From: Streptomyces sp. NBRC 110611 | Lineage (GTDB): Bacteria > Actinomycetota > Actinomycetes > Streptomycetales > Streptomycetaceae | DNA length: 64,000 nucleotides | NCBI RefSeq assembly: GCF_001590865.1 | Contig: NZ_BBUY01000003.1 | Location: 317,846 to 381,845, forward strand | Direction: 5' to 3' | Shown here: piece by piece, positions 39,468 through 47,691 of the stretch | How positions within the stretch are numbered: position 1 is the first letter of the stretch | How the letters are laid out: each line of letters starts with the position of its first letter | Notes under the pieces: generated by a model | Told to the model about the DNA's origin: nothing | Database searches by the model: none | What the model saw: the letters and a program-made list of their open reading frames with translations, nothing else | Made by a program: the position numbers and the translations under genes

Positions 39468-40769
39468 ATGGCCAAGACGAGAACCAGCACCGCGCCGAAG
39501 CGCGGCAACGGCCTGGGCAGTACCCCGGTCGAGATCCCGAGGAAGGGAAGGCCGAACACCTGGGGCATTCGCACACCCCTCCACTTCGACAAGGCACAGG
39601 GCAAGAAGGTCCGCTACTGGATCGGACGGGAGTACGAGAACAAGACCAAGGCGGAACGTGCCCTCCGCAAGTGGATCAACGACTACGAAGCCGGCAACGT
39701 CGCCCCGAGGTCTGACATCAAGCTCGGGCAGTGGCTGGACCGCTGGTTCTCGAACGTCCAGGTGGAGGAGACCACCAAGGCCGGGTACGGGCCCAAGATC
39801 CGCCTCCACATCAAGCCGCACCTCGGCACCAAGAAAGTGCAGGAAGTCACAGACGACGACCTCGATGCCCTGTACAGGATGCTGGAGAGGACGCCGTGCC
39901 CCACGAAGCGCGACGGCAAGCCGCTCGGCGCATCCTCGGTGCGGAAGATCCACGACATCCTGTTCCAGGCTCTGGAAGCAGCGGTCGAAAAGGACCTGCT
40001 CACAAAGAACCCCGCGAGGACAGCCAACCCACCGACCGAGCGGAAGATCAAGGCGCAGGTCCCTGACTTCCCCACCCTCACCGACGAGGAGACCGCGGAC
40101 TTCCTCTCCGGCATCTGGAAGCCCTGCGGGGACCGTGGATGTGGCGATTTTCACCACTGCACCCGAGACTCCGCGCTGTGGACCACATACGCCGCGAACG
40201 GCCCCCGCCGAAGTGAAGCGCTCGGAATGATGAAGGACCTCATTCACTGGGATGACTGCGCGATCGAGCTGGACTGGGTCGTCGTCGAAGTGGGCAACAC
40301 CTACGTCCTGCGGAGACTGACCAAGGACGGCGACGACAAGCCCGTCATTTATGCAGATCAGGCCCTCATGAACGTTCTAAAGCGCCAGGTAGAGCGCGTG
40401 GAGATCGAGCGAGATCGGGCCGGGGACCTCTGGGTCGAACACGGGCTGATCTTCCCGCGGGACACCTACCGCCTCCGCAAGGATGGTCCACCGCCGGGCG
40501 GCCCGCAGGATCCGGAGAAGGTCTCCGCTCGCTGGCGACGGACCCGAGAGCGGCTGAAGCTCCCCGAGGACTTCCGGCTTCACGACTGGCGAGGAAGCCG
40601 GATCACGAACGACCTGGAAGCGGGCGAGAACCCCGTTGAGGTCTCGGCCAACGCACGGCATCACTCACCCGGCTACACGATGGAGCGGTATGGCCGACGC
40701 CGCCCTGACAACGCGCGCCGGCTGGCTGCCAGCGGCGCGAGCCGCATCGGGCTCACTCGGATCGCATGA
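39468..40769 (+). CDS. int: Tyrosine integrase
   Basis: 433 residues. An arm-binding N-terminus with basic residues, an SAM-like core-binding domain (about 85-190: KLGQWLDRWFSNVQVEETTKAGY) and a catalytic domain with Arg in GPRRSEALG, Lys in RLTKDGD, HDWRGSR (HxxR) and ARHHSPGYTMERYGRR (His and nucleophile Tyr). It integrates the phage into tRNA-Leu; the gene ends about 110 bases from the attR core. Confidence 0.95.
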   Translation: MAKTRTSTAPKRGNGLGSTPVEIPRKGRPNTWGIRTPLHFDKAQGKKVRYWIGREYENKTKAERALRKWINDYEAGNVAPRSDIKLGQWLDRWFSNVQVEETTKAGYGPKIRLHIKPHLGTKKVQEVTDDDLDALYRMLERTPCPTKRDGKPLGASSVRKIHDILFQALEAAVEKDLLTKNPARTANPPTERKIKAQVPDFPTLTDEETADFLSGIWKPCGDRGCGDFHHCTRDSALWTTYAANGPRRSEALGMMKDLIHWDDCAIELDWVVVEVGNTYVLRRLTKDGDDKPVIYADQALMNVLKRQVERVEIERDRAGDLWVEHGLIFPRDTYRLRKDGPPPGGPQDPEKVSARWRRTRERLKLPEDFRLHDWRGSRITNDLEAGENPVEVSANARHHSPGYTMERYGRRRPDNARRLAASGASRIGLTRIA

Positions 40770-40806
40770 TCCCGGGCCGCTGGTCACGCGCCGAAGCAGC
40801 TGATGC

Positions 40807-40827
40807 GTTGGTCACACGGTTGGTCAC
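40807..40827 (+). promoter_or_regulatory. Candidate integrase arm-type sites, right arm
   Basis: GTTGGTCAC at 40807-40815 and again at 40819-40827, 12 bp apart, with a related TGGTCAC at 40781-40787. Same orientation and sequence as the pair at 2989-3008. Confidence 0.55.
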
Positions 40828-40850
40828 GCAAGACCCTGAGAAATAGAAAA

Positions 40851-40869
40851 ACCCCTGGTAACCAGGGGT
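40851..40869 (-). terminator. Phage-supplied terminator for tRNA-Leu
   Basis: ACCCCTGGT (40851-40859) and ACCAGGGGT (40861-40869) form a stem. Read on the minus strand it lies 9 bases beyond the tRNA 3' end and is followed by a run of T. It replaces the original terminator stranded at 2805. Confidence 0.8.
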
Positions 40870-40877
40870 CTCTCTGA

Positions 40878-40899
40878 GTGCGCGAGGGGGGAGTTGAAC
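40878..40899. repeat. attR core: 3' end of the restored tRNA-Leu
   Basis: 22 bases identical to 2848-2869. Here they form the 3' part of the complete tRNA-Leu, so the phage supplies the replacement end. The next base on the tRNA side differs (C here, T at attL). Confidence 0.93.
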
Positions 40900-40962
40900 C
40901 CCCACGCCCTTTCGGGCACTGGAACCTGAATCCAGCGCGTCTGCCTATTCCGCCACCCGCGC
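40879..40962 (-). tRNA. tRNA-Leu (anticodon CAG)
   Basis: 84 nt. The acceptor stem GCGCGGG pairs with CTCGCGC (one G-U), the anticodon loop TTCAGGT gives CAG, the variable arm is long with a GAAA loop, and the T-loop is TTCAACT. Discriminator A at 40879; CCA is not encoded. Integration site of the prophage. Confidence 0.97.
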
Positions 40963-41583
40963 ATGGGTGCTGCCGGTTGATTCTCTCACAGGATCCGGGC
41001 TGTTCTGTCCGGGTCCGGTGCGAGCGCCTGCCGACATCCAGAACATTAGCACGCTGGCAGGGGTGGGTTCACACGCCCTTTCCCCGGCCCCCGGTCCCGG
41101 GCACCCGGGGCCGGTCGGCGGACCCGTACGTGCGATGCCGGCTCCGGCTGTGCGTCACCGCGTCCGGCCGCACGACGCCAGCTCCGGCCGTACCGTGTCC
41201 GACTCCGGCCCCCGCGCGGTCCGCGTGGTCGCCGGTTGCGGGACACTGTCACCGGGGCACATCTACGATCGCAGTGCGACGAGCAGTGCAGCGAGCAGTG
41301 CAACGAGCGATGGCGTGCGCAGCGCACGAGCAGTGGGTGCGCGCAGAACGCACCGGCGACGCGGTGCGCAAGCAGCAGTGACAGCAGTGACGCAGTAACA
41401 GCAGTGACAAGGAGCAAGCAGGCACCGGGCAACCTTGTGAGGGGCGACACTCGTCCTCAAGGCGGGAAAGGGGAACCAGCCGATTTCCCGACGCGTGGAT
41501 ACGATCAGTAAGCAGTATCAGGACGGGTACCAGGACGGCCCGAGCAGGACGACCCGGACGAGGACTGGGGAAGGAGGTGCCCC
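40963..41583. promoter_or_regulatory. 621-bp upstream region of fhaA with short tandem repeats
   Basis: No credible gene. Three 12-bp direct repeats (GCAGTGCRRCGA) lie at 41271-41306 and four 8-9-bp repeats around GCAGTGAC at 41374-41408. Both arrays precede the fhaA start and could be regulator sites or just expanded repeats. A promoter was not resolved. Confidence 0.45.
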
Positions 41584-42417
41584 GTGGGAGTACTGAAGCG
41601 CTTCGAGCAGCGTCTCGAAGGTCTCGTCAACGGCACCTTCGCCAAGGTGTTCAAGTCAGAGGTACAGCCCGTTGAGATCGCCGGCGCACTGCAGCGCGAG
41701 TGCGACAACAACGCCACCATCTGGAACCGTGACCGCACGGTCGTCCCCAACGACTTCATCGTCGAGCTGAGCACTCCGGACTACGAGCGCCTGAGCCCGT
41801 ACAGCGGGCAGCTCGGCGACGAGCTCTCGGGCATGGTCCGCGACTACGCCAAGCAGCAGCGGTACACCTTCATGGGGCCGATCAAGGTCCATCTGGAGAA
41901 GGCCGAGGACCTCGACACCGGCCTGTACCGGGTGCGCAGCCGTACGCTCGCCTCGAGCACCTCGCAGGAGCAGCCCGGCCAGGCGGCGGCGCACCGCGCG
42001 TCCGCCATGCCGCACGGCGGCCGGGCGGGCGGCGGTCATGTGAGCGCGCCCCCGATGCCGTCCTCCCCGCCCCCCGGCGGCGCACAGCCCGCATCCCGTA
42101 CGGCACCGCCCGGTGCAGGACCGCAGCCCTACGCGCAGACCAGGCGCTGGATCGAGATCAACGGCACCCGCCACCAGATCTCGCGCCCCACGCTCGTGCT
42201 GGGCCGCAGCACCGACGCGGATGTACGGATCGACGACCCGGGAGTCTCCCGGCGGCACTGCGAGATCCGGGTCGGAACGCCCTCCACGATCCAGGATCTG
42301 GGGTCCACCAACGGCATCGTGGTGGACGGGCAGCACACCACCCACGCTAGTCTCCGCGACGGCTCGCGGATCCTCGTGGGCAGCACCACCATCATTTACC
42401 GGCAAGCCGAAGGGTGA
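41584..42417 (+). CDS. fhaA: FhaA: DUF3662 plus FHA-domain protein
   Basis: 277 residues, GTG start after GGAAGGAGG. The N-terminal DUF3662 domain (GVLKRFEQRLEGLVNGTFAKVFKSEVQPVEIAGAL, about 1-115), a Pro/Ser-rich linker, and a C-terminal FHA domain (about 183-277) with phosphothreonine-binding GRS and SRRHCEI and the DLGSTNG turn. In actinobacteria FhaA is a substrate or reader of PknB and affects cell-wall synthesis. First gene of the cluster ending in pknB. Confidence 0.92.
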   Translation: MGVLKRFEQRLEGLVNGTFAKVFKSEVQPVEIAGALQRECDNNATIWNRDRTVVPNDFIVELSTPDYERLSPYSGQLGDELSGMVRDYAKQQRYTFMGPIKVHLEKAEDLDTGLYRVRSRTLASSTSQEQPGQAAAHRASAMPHGGRAGGGHVSAPPMPSSPPPGGAQPASRTAPPGAGPQPYAQTRRWIEINGTRHQISRPTLVLGRSTDADVRIDDPGVSRRHCEIRVGTPSTIQDLGSTNGIVVDGQHTTHASLRDGSRILVGSTTIIYRQAEG

Positions 42418-42427
42418 AGCGGGGGCA

Positions 42428-42967
42428 ATGTCAGAGCTGACCCTCACGGTCATGCGGTTGGGTTTCCTCGCCGTACTGTGGCTGTTCGTCATCGTGGCCG
42501 TCCAGGTCATCCGCAGCGATCTGTTCGGCACCCGCGTCACTCAGCGCGGCGCCGCCCGGCGCGGCGGGCAGGAAGCACGTACCCAGCGCCAGGCCGCCGC
42601 GCCCCCGCAACAGCAGCAGCGTCGCCAGGAACGCCGCCAGGACAGCGGCCGGGGCGGGCGTCAGCGCCGTGGTGCCCCCACGAAGCTGGTGGTCACCGAA
42701 GGCTCGCTGACCGGCACCACGGTCGCTCTCCAGGGCCAGACGATCTCGCTGGGCCGTGCCCACGACTCCACGATCGTGCTGGACGACGACTACGCGTCCA
42801 GCAGGCATGCCAGGATCTACCCGGACCGTGACGGCCAGTGGATCGTCGAGGACCTCGGTTCCACCAACGGCACGTACCTGGACCGGACCCGACTGACGAC
42901 CCCGACACCGATCCCGCTGGGAGCCCCGATCCGCATCGGCAAGACCGTTATCGAGCTGCGGAAGTAG
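42428..42967 (+). CDS. fhaB: FhaB/FipA-type membrane-anchored FHA protein
   Basis: 179 residues: one N-terminal membrane helix (LTVMRLGFLAVLWLFVIVAVQVI), a basic Gln/Arg-rich linker and a C-terminal FHA domain (about 85-179) with LGRAHDS, SSRHARI and EDLGSTNGTYLD. In mycobacteria FhaB binds phosphorylated divisome proteins. 10-base gap after fhaA. Confidence 0.92.
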   Translation: MSELTLTVMRLGFLAVLWLFVIVAVQVIRSDLFGTRVTQRGAARRGGQEARTQRQAAAPPQQQQRRQERRQDSGRGGRQRRGAPTKLVVTEGSLTGTTVALQGQTISLGRAHDSTIVLDDDYASSRHARIYPDRDGQWIVEDLGSTNGTYLDRTRLTTPTPIPLGAPIRIGKTVIELRK

Positions 42968-43099
42968 TACGACAATGAGCGAGCGGAGCGAGCGAGCCGC
43001 GACGGTCCACTCGGCGGACCGGGGCATGCTCCCGACCGGAGGGTGGGCAGTGTGGCTCGACGAGACCGGCTGTACCCCGAGCCGACGGGTGAGGTGCGC

Positions 43100-44656
43100 A
43101 TGAGTCTGTCCCTGCGCTTCGCCGCCGGATCGCACAAAGGCATGATCCGTGAGGGCAACGAGGACTCCGGCTACGCCGGGCCCCGGCTGCTCGCCATCGC
43201 CGACGGTATGGGGGGCCAGGCCGCCGGCGAGGTCGCCTCCTCCGAGGTGATCTCCACGCTCGTTCAGCTCGATGACGACGTTCCGGGCTCGGACCTGCTG
43301 ACCTCGCTCGGCAGCGCGGTACAGCGCGCCAACGACCAGCTGCGGGTGATGGTCGAGGAGGACCCCCAGCTGGAGGGCATGGGCACGACCCTGACCGCCC
43401 TGCTGTGGACCGGGCAGCGGCTCGGGCTGGTCCATGTCGGTGACTCGCGGGCCTATCTCCTGCGCGACGGTGTGCTGACCCAGATCACCCAGGACCACAC
43501 CTGGGTGCAGCGGCTGGTCGACGAGGGCCGGATCACCGAGGAGGAGGCCACCACGCATCCGCAGCGGTCGCTGCTGATGCGGGCGCTCGGGAGTGGTGAT
43601 CATGTCGAGCCGGACCTGTCGATTCGCGAGGTGCGGGCCGGCGACCGTTATCTGATCTGCTCGGACGGGCTCTCCGGGGTCGTCAGCCACCAGACGCTGG
43701 AAGAGACCCTCGCCAGCTACCACGGGCCGCACGAGACGGTGCAGGAGCTGATCCAGCTCGCACTGCGCGGCGGCGGACCCGACAACATCACCTGCATCGT
43801 CGCCGACGTCCTGGACGTGGACGGCAACGACACGATGGCCGGTCAGCTCAACGACACCCCGGTGATCGTCGGAGCGGTCGCGGAGAACCAGCACCAGCTC
43901 AACGACCCCAGCACGATGCAGACACCCGCCGCCCGGGCCGCCGAGCTCGGCCGGCCCGGCGGGCCGCAGCAGGCCGCTCCCGGCGGCGCGTTCGGCCCGC
44001 CCGGCAGCGGTGACCCGGAGGTCGGCGGTCCGCCGCAGGGCTCCTTCGGGGCGTTCGTGGACGAGGACTTCGTCAAGCCCCGGCGGCGCGGCACGTGGAT
44101 CAAGCGGTCGCTGCTCATCGTGCTGGCGCTCGGCCTGATCGGCGGCGGCGCCTACGGCGGCTACCGCTGGACGCAGAACCAGTACTTCGTCGGCGCCAAG
44201 GACGACCACGTCGCGCTCTACCGGGGCATCAGCCAGGACCTCGCCTGGTTCAAGCTGAACTCCGTGGACCAGGACCACCCCGAGATCGAACTCAAGTACC
44301 TGCCCTCGTACCAGCAGAAGCAGATCAAGGCGACCATCCCCGCCGACAGCCGTACGGAGGCCGTGGAGCGGGTCACCGCGCTGAACCTGCAGGCCAGCGC
44401 CTGCCGCAGCAAGGAGCAGCGGGAGGCCGCCGAGCGCGAGGCGGCGCGCAACAAGGGCAAGGGGCAGGCGGGCACGCCGGCCAAGCCCGGTACATCCGGC
44501 GCGAAGCCCGGTGGCACCGACGCGGCGGACACCGCCGGCACCGGTACGGCCGGAGCCCTCGCGGCGACCGTGACCCCGACTCCCACACCCACTCCCAGCC
44601 AGGCCCCCTCCGAGGACCAGCTGAAGCTGGAAAAGAATTGCAGCACCCAGCAGTGA
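43100..44656 (+). CDS. pstP: PP2C-family Ser/Thr phosphatase (PstP)
   Basis: 518 residues from ATG 43100; an in-frame start at 43043 is less likely. Metal-binding motifs GMIREGNEDSGY, LLAIADGMGGQAAGE, HVGDSRAYLLRDG and GGGPDNITCIVADV define the PP2C domain (1-240). A membrane helix (SLLIVLALGLIGGGAYGGY, about 333-351) leads to an outer domain with a Pro/Thr-rich tail. It reverses PknB phosphorylation. Confidence 0.95.
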   Translation: MSLSLRFAAGSHKGMIREGNEDSGYAGPRLLAIADGMGGQAAGEVASSEVISTLVQLDDDVPGSDLLTSLGSAVQRANDQLRVMVEEDPQLEGMGTTLTALLWTGQRLGLVHVGDSRAYLLRDGVLTQITQDHTWVQRLVDEGRITEEEATTHPQRSLLMRALGSGDHVEPDLSIREVRAGDRYLICSDGLSGVVSHQTLEETLASYHGPHETVQELIQLALRGGGPDNITCIVADVLDVDGNDTMAGQLNDTPVIVGAVAENQHQLNDPSTMQTPAARAAELGRPGGPQQAAPGGAFGPPGSGDPEVGGPPQGSFGAFVDEDFVKPRRRGTWIKRSLLIVLALGLIGGGAYGGYRWTQNQYFVGAKDDHVALYRGISQDLAWFKLNSVDQDHPEIELKYLPSYQQKQIKATIPADSRTEAVERVTALNLQASACRSKEQREAAEREAARNKGKGQAGTPAKPGTSGAKPGGTDAADTAGTGTAGALAATVTPTPTPTPSQAPSEDQLKLEKNCSTQQ

Positions 44657-44679
44657 GGGCGTAGGGGGCCGGACATCTC

Positions 44680-46080
44680 ATGAGCAGTACCACCAACACC
44701 ACCACGATCGGCACCATCGGAGCCCCGAGCCGCCGCAACACCGAACTCGCGCTGCTCTTCTTCGCGGTGGTCATCCCGGTGTTCGCGTACATCAACGTCG
44801 GGCTCGCCAAGGAGGAGTCCGTCCCCGCCGGTGTGCTCGGCTACGCGGGCGGGCTGAGCCTGCTGGCGGGCGTGGCGCACCTCATCGTGCGCAAGTGGGC
44901 GCCGTACGCGGACCCGCTGATGCTGCCGATCGCCACCCTGCTCAACGGCCTGGGGCTGGTGTTCATCTGGCGTCTGGACCAGGAGCCTCAGATCACCACC
45001 AAGATCCTGGGCGGGCCGCTGGCGCCGGGGCAGCTGATGTGGTCGACGCTCGGTGTCGCGCTCTTCCTCGGCGTACTGATCTTCCTCAAGGACCACCGTG
45101 TCCTCCAGCGCTACACCTACATCTCGATGGTCGTGGCGCTGGTCCTGCTGATCGCGCCGGTCTTCTTCCCGGCGAAGTTCGGCGCGCGCATCTGGATCAC
45201 CATTCCCGGTGTCGGCTCGCTGCAGCCCGGTGAGTTCGCGAAGATCATCATCGCGATCTTCTTCGCCGGGTACCTGATGGTGAAGCGGGACGCGCTCGCG
45301 CTGGCCAGCCGCCGCTTCATGGGCCTGTACCTGCCCCGCGGCCGGGACCTCGGCCCGATCCTGGTCATCTGGGCGCTCAGCCTGATGATCCTGGTCTTCG
45401 AGACCGACCTGGGCACCTCGCTGCTCTTCTTCGGCCTCTTCGTGATCATGCTGTACGTGGCCACCGAGCGCACCAGCTGGATCGCCTTCGGCCTGCTGCT
45501 CAGCGCCGCCGGCGCGGTGGGCGTGGCCACCTTCGAGTCACACGTCCAGACCCGTGTCCACAACTGGCTCAACCCGCTGGAGCTGGCGTCCAACGGCGGT
45601 GTCACCGAGACCGCCCAGGCCATGTACTCCTTCGGCTCCGGCGGCATCCTCGGCTCCGGCCTGGGGCAGGGCTACTCCCGGCTCATCGGCGGTATCGCCC
45701 CCAAGAGCGACTACATCCTCGCCACCGTCGGCGAGGAGATCGGGCTGGCCGGCCTGATGGCCATCCTGCTGCTGTACGGCCTGCTCATCGAGCGCGGCAT
45801 CCGTACGGCGCTGGCCGCCCGTGACCCGTTCGGCAAGCTGCTGGCCGTCGGCCTCTCCGGCGCCTTCGCCCTCCAGGTCTTCGTCGTCGCCGGCGGTGTG
45901 ACCGGTCTGATCCCGCTGACGGGTATGACGATGCCGTTCCTCGCCCAGGGCGGCTCCTCCGTCATCGCCAACTGGGCGCTGGTCGCGCTCCTGCTCCGGA
46001 TCAGCGACACCGCGCGCCGCCCGGCGCCGAGCCCCGCCCCGTCCACCGACGCCGAGATGACCCAGGTGGTCCGCCCGTGA
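44680..46080 (+). CDS. FtsW/RodA/SpoVE-family peptidoglycan polymerase
   Basis: 466 residues with at least 10 membrane helices. SEDS-family signatures: GSLQPGEFAKI, ETDLGTSLLFFGLF and YSFGSGGILGSGLGQGYSRLI with PKSDYILATVGEEIG. Transglycosylase that works with the class B PBP in the next gene, which overlaps by 4 bases (GTGA). The N-terminal cytoplasmic tail is short and Thr-rich. Confidence 0.94.
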   Translation: MSSTTNTTTIGTIGAPSRRNTELALLFFAVVIPVFAYINVGLAKEESVPAGVLGYAGGLSLLAGVAHLIVRKWAPYADPLMLPIATLLNGLGLVFIWRLDQEPQITTKILGGPLAPGQLMWSTLGVALFLGVLIFLKDHRVLQRYTYISMVVALVLLIAPVFFPAKFGARIWITIPGVGSLQPGEFAKIIIAIFFAGYLMVKRDALALASRRFMGLYLPRGRDLGPILVIWALSLMILVFETDLGTSLLFFGLFVIMLYVATERTSWIAFGLLLSAAGAVGVATFESHVQTRVHNWLNPLELASNGGVTETAQAMYSFGSGGILGSGLGQGYSRLIGGIAPKSDYILATVGEEIGLAGLMAILLLYGLLIERGIRTALAARDPFGKLLAVGLSGAFALQVFVVAGGVTGLIPLTGMTMPFLAQGGSSVIANWALVALLLRISDTARRPAPSPAPSTDAEMTQVVRP

Positions 46081-47546
46081 ACAAGCCGCTGCGCCGGGTC
46101 GCGATCTTCTGCGGCCTGCTCGTCCTCGCCCTGCTGGTCCGCGTCAACTGGGTGCAGTTCGTCGACGGTGACCAGCTCAAGAACGATCCGAACAACCGCC
46201 GGGTGGCCATCGCGCGCTACAGCATCCCGCGCGGCAACATCATCGTCGACGGCAAAGCGGTCACCGGCTCCGCCACCACCGACAGCGGCGACTTCAAGTA
46301 CAAGCGCACGTACAAGAACGGCACGATGTGGGCACCGGTCACCGGCTTCGCCTCACAGGCCTTCGACGCCAACCAGCTGGAGAAGCTCAACGACGGCATC
46401 CTCACCGGCACCGACGACCGGCTCTTCTTCAGCCGCACGGTCGACATGTTCACCGGCACCAAGCAGAAGGGCGGCAATGTCGTCACCACGCTGAACGCCA
46501 AGGCCCAGAAGGCCGCGTTCAAGGGGCTGGGCGGCAACAAGGGCGCGGTCGCCGCGATCAACCCGGAGACCGGTGCGATCCTGGCGCTGGCCAGCACCCC
46601 GTCGTACGACCCGTCCAGCTTCGCCGGGATGAGCGACAAGGACGCCGAGGCCTACAACGCGCTCCAGAAGAAGAACAACCCCGACGATCCGATGCTCAAC
46701 CGGGCGCTGCGCCAGACCTACCCGCCCGGCTCCACGTTCAAGGTCGTCACGGCCGCGGCGGCGCTGGAGAACGGCCTCTACACGGACGTCGACGCCAAGA
46801 CGGAGTCCCCGCTGCCCTGGACGCTTCCGGACACCAGGGGCTTCCAGCTGCAGAACGAGGGCAACATCCCCTGCGAGAACGCCAGCCTGCGGGAGGCGCT
46901 GCGCTGGTCCTGCAACACCGTGTTCGGCAAGATCAGCGCGGACCTCGGCAACAAGAAGATGAAGGCCGAGGCGGAGAAGTTCGGCTTCAACGATCCGAAG
47001 ATCGACACCCCGGTCCGGGCCTCGTCGAGCATCTACCCCAAGGACAACCGCCCGCAGAACGCGATGGCGGGCATCGGCCAGGCCTCCAACCGCGCCACCC
47101 CGCTGCAGATGGCCATGGTCGCCTCGGCGGTCGCCAACAACGGCAAGCTGATGAAGCCGTACATGGTCGAGCAACTGGTCGCGCCGAACCTCAACGTGGT
47201 GCAGCAGCACACTCCGCAGGAGATGAGCCGCCCGCTCTCGCCGGAGAACGCGCAGAAGGTCCAGAGCATCATGGAGACCGTGGTCGAGAAGGGCACCGGA
47301 ACCAACGCCCAGATCCCGGACGTCACGGTCGGCGGCAAGACGGGTACGGCCCAGCACGGCGAGAACAACAAGGACAACCCGTACGCCTGGTTCATCTCCT
47401 ACGCGAAGACGGACAAGGGCTCCCCGGTCGCGGTCGCCGTGGTCATCGAGGGCTCCGACACCCTGCGCGACGACATCGCCGGCGGCAGGCTCGCGGCCCC
47501 GATCGCGAAGGACGTCATGGCGGCGGTACTCGAAAGCGGAAAGTGA
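46077..47546 (+). CDS. pbpA: Class B penicillin-binding protein PbpA
   Basis: 489 residues, GTG start. A single N-terminal membrane helix (about 7-26), a pedestal domain, then a transpeptidase with active-site motifs PGSTFKVV (SxxK), WSCN (SxN) and GGKTGTAQ (KTG). Cross-links peptidoglycan together with the SEDS partner just upstream. Confidence 0.95.
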   Translation: MNKPLRRVAIFCGLLVLALLVRVNWVQFVDGDQLKNDPNNRRVAIARYSIPRGNIIVDGKAVTGSATTDSGDFKYKRTYKNGTMWAPVTGFASQAFDANQLEKLNDGILTGTDDRLFFSRTVDMFTGTKQKGGNVVTTLNAKAQKAAFKGLGGNKGAVAAINPETGAILALASTPSYDPSSFAGMSDKDAEAYNALQKKNNPDDPMLNRALRQTYPPGSTFKVVTAAAALENGLYTDVDAKTESPLPWTLPDTRGFQLQNEGNIPCENASLREALRWSCNTVFGKISADLGNKKMKAEAEKFGFNDPKIDTPVRASSSIYPKDNRPQNAMAGIGQASNRATPLQMAMVASAVANNGKLMKPYMVEQLVAPNLNVVQQHTPQEMSRPLSPENAQKVQSIMETVVEKGTGTNAQIPDVTVGGKTGTAQHGENNKDNPYAWFISYAKTDKGSPVAVAVVIEGSDTLRDDIAGGRLAAPIAKDVMAAVLESGK

Positions 47547-47691
47547 CCCGGGTCATGCCCATACCGGTCATGTATCAGGTTGCGGCTCCGGCCCGGTCCA
47601 CCACGGCGTCCCGGGTACGGTAGCCCGGACAGCACACCGCCGGACCACACACGGGTGCGGTCGGGACTGACGGAGAGGGCTGGAGAAGCTT

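Larger units (their letters stand above)
2848..40899. mobile_element. Integrated siphovirus-type prophage, about 38 kb, in tRNA-Leu(CAG)
   Basis: Bounded by a 22-bp direct repeat (2848-2869 and 40878-40899) that is the 3' end of tRNA-Leu. It contains integrase beside the right repeat, excisionase, repressor, replication genes, terminase, portal, capsid, tail, endolysin and holin genes in normal phage order. No core gene is clearly missing. The only visible lesion is a likely frameshift in the antirepressor. Cargo genes sit at the left end and inside the structural operon. Confidence 0.95.

Noticed and set aside
41236..41511. 91-residue plus-strand frame in the fhaA upstream region
   Set aside because: Its sequence is the translation of short tandem DNA repeats, with no ribosome site or family character.
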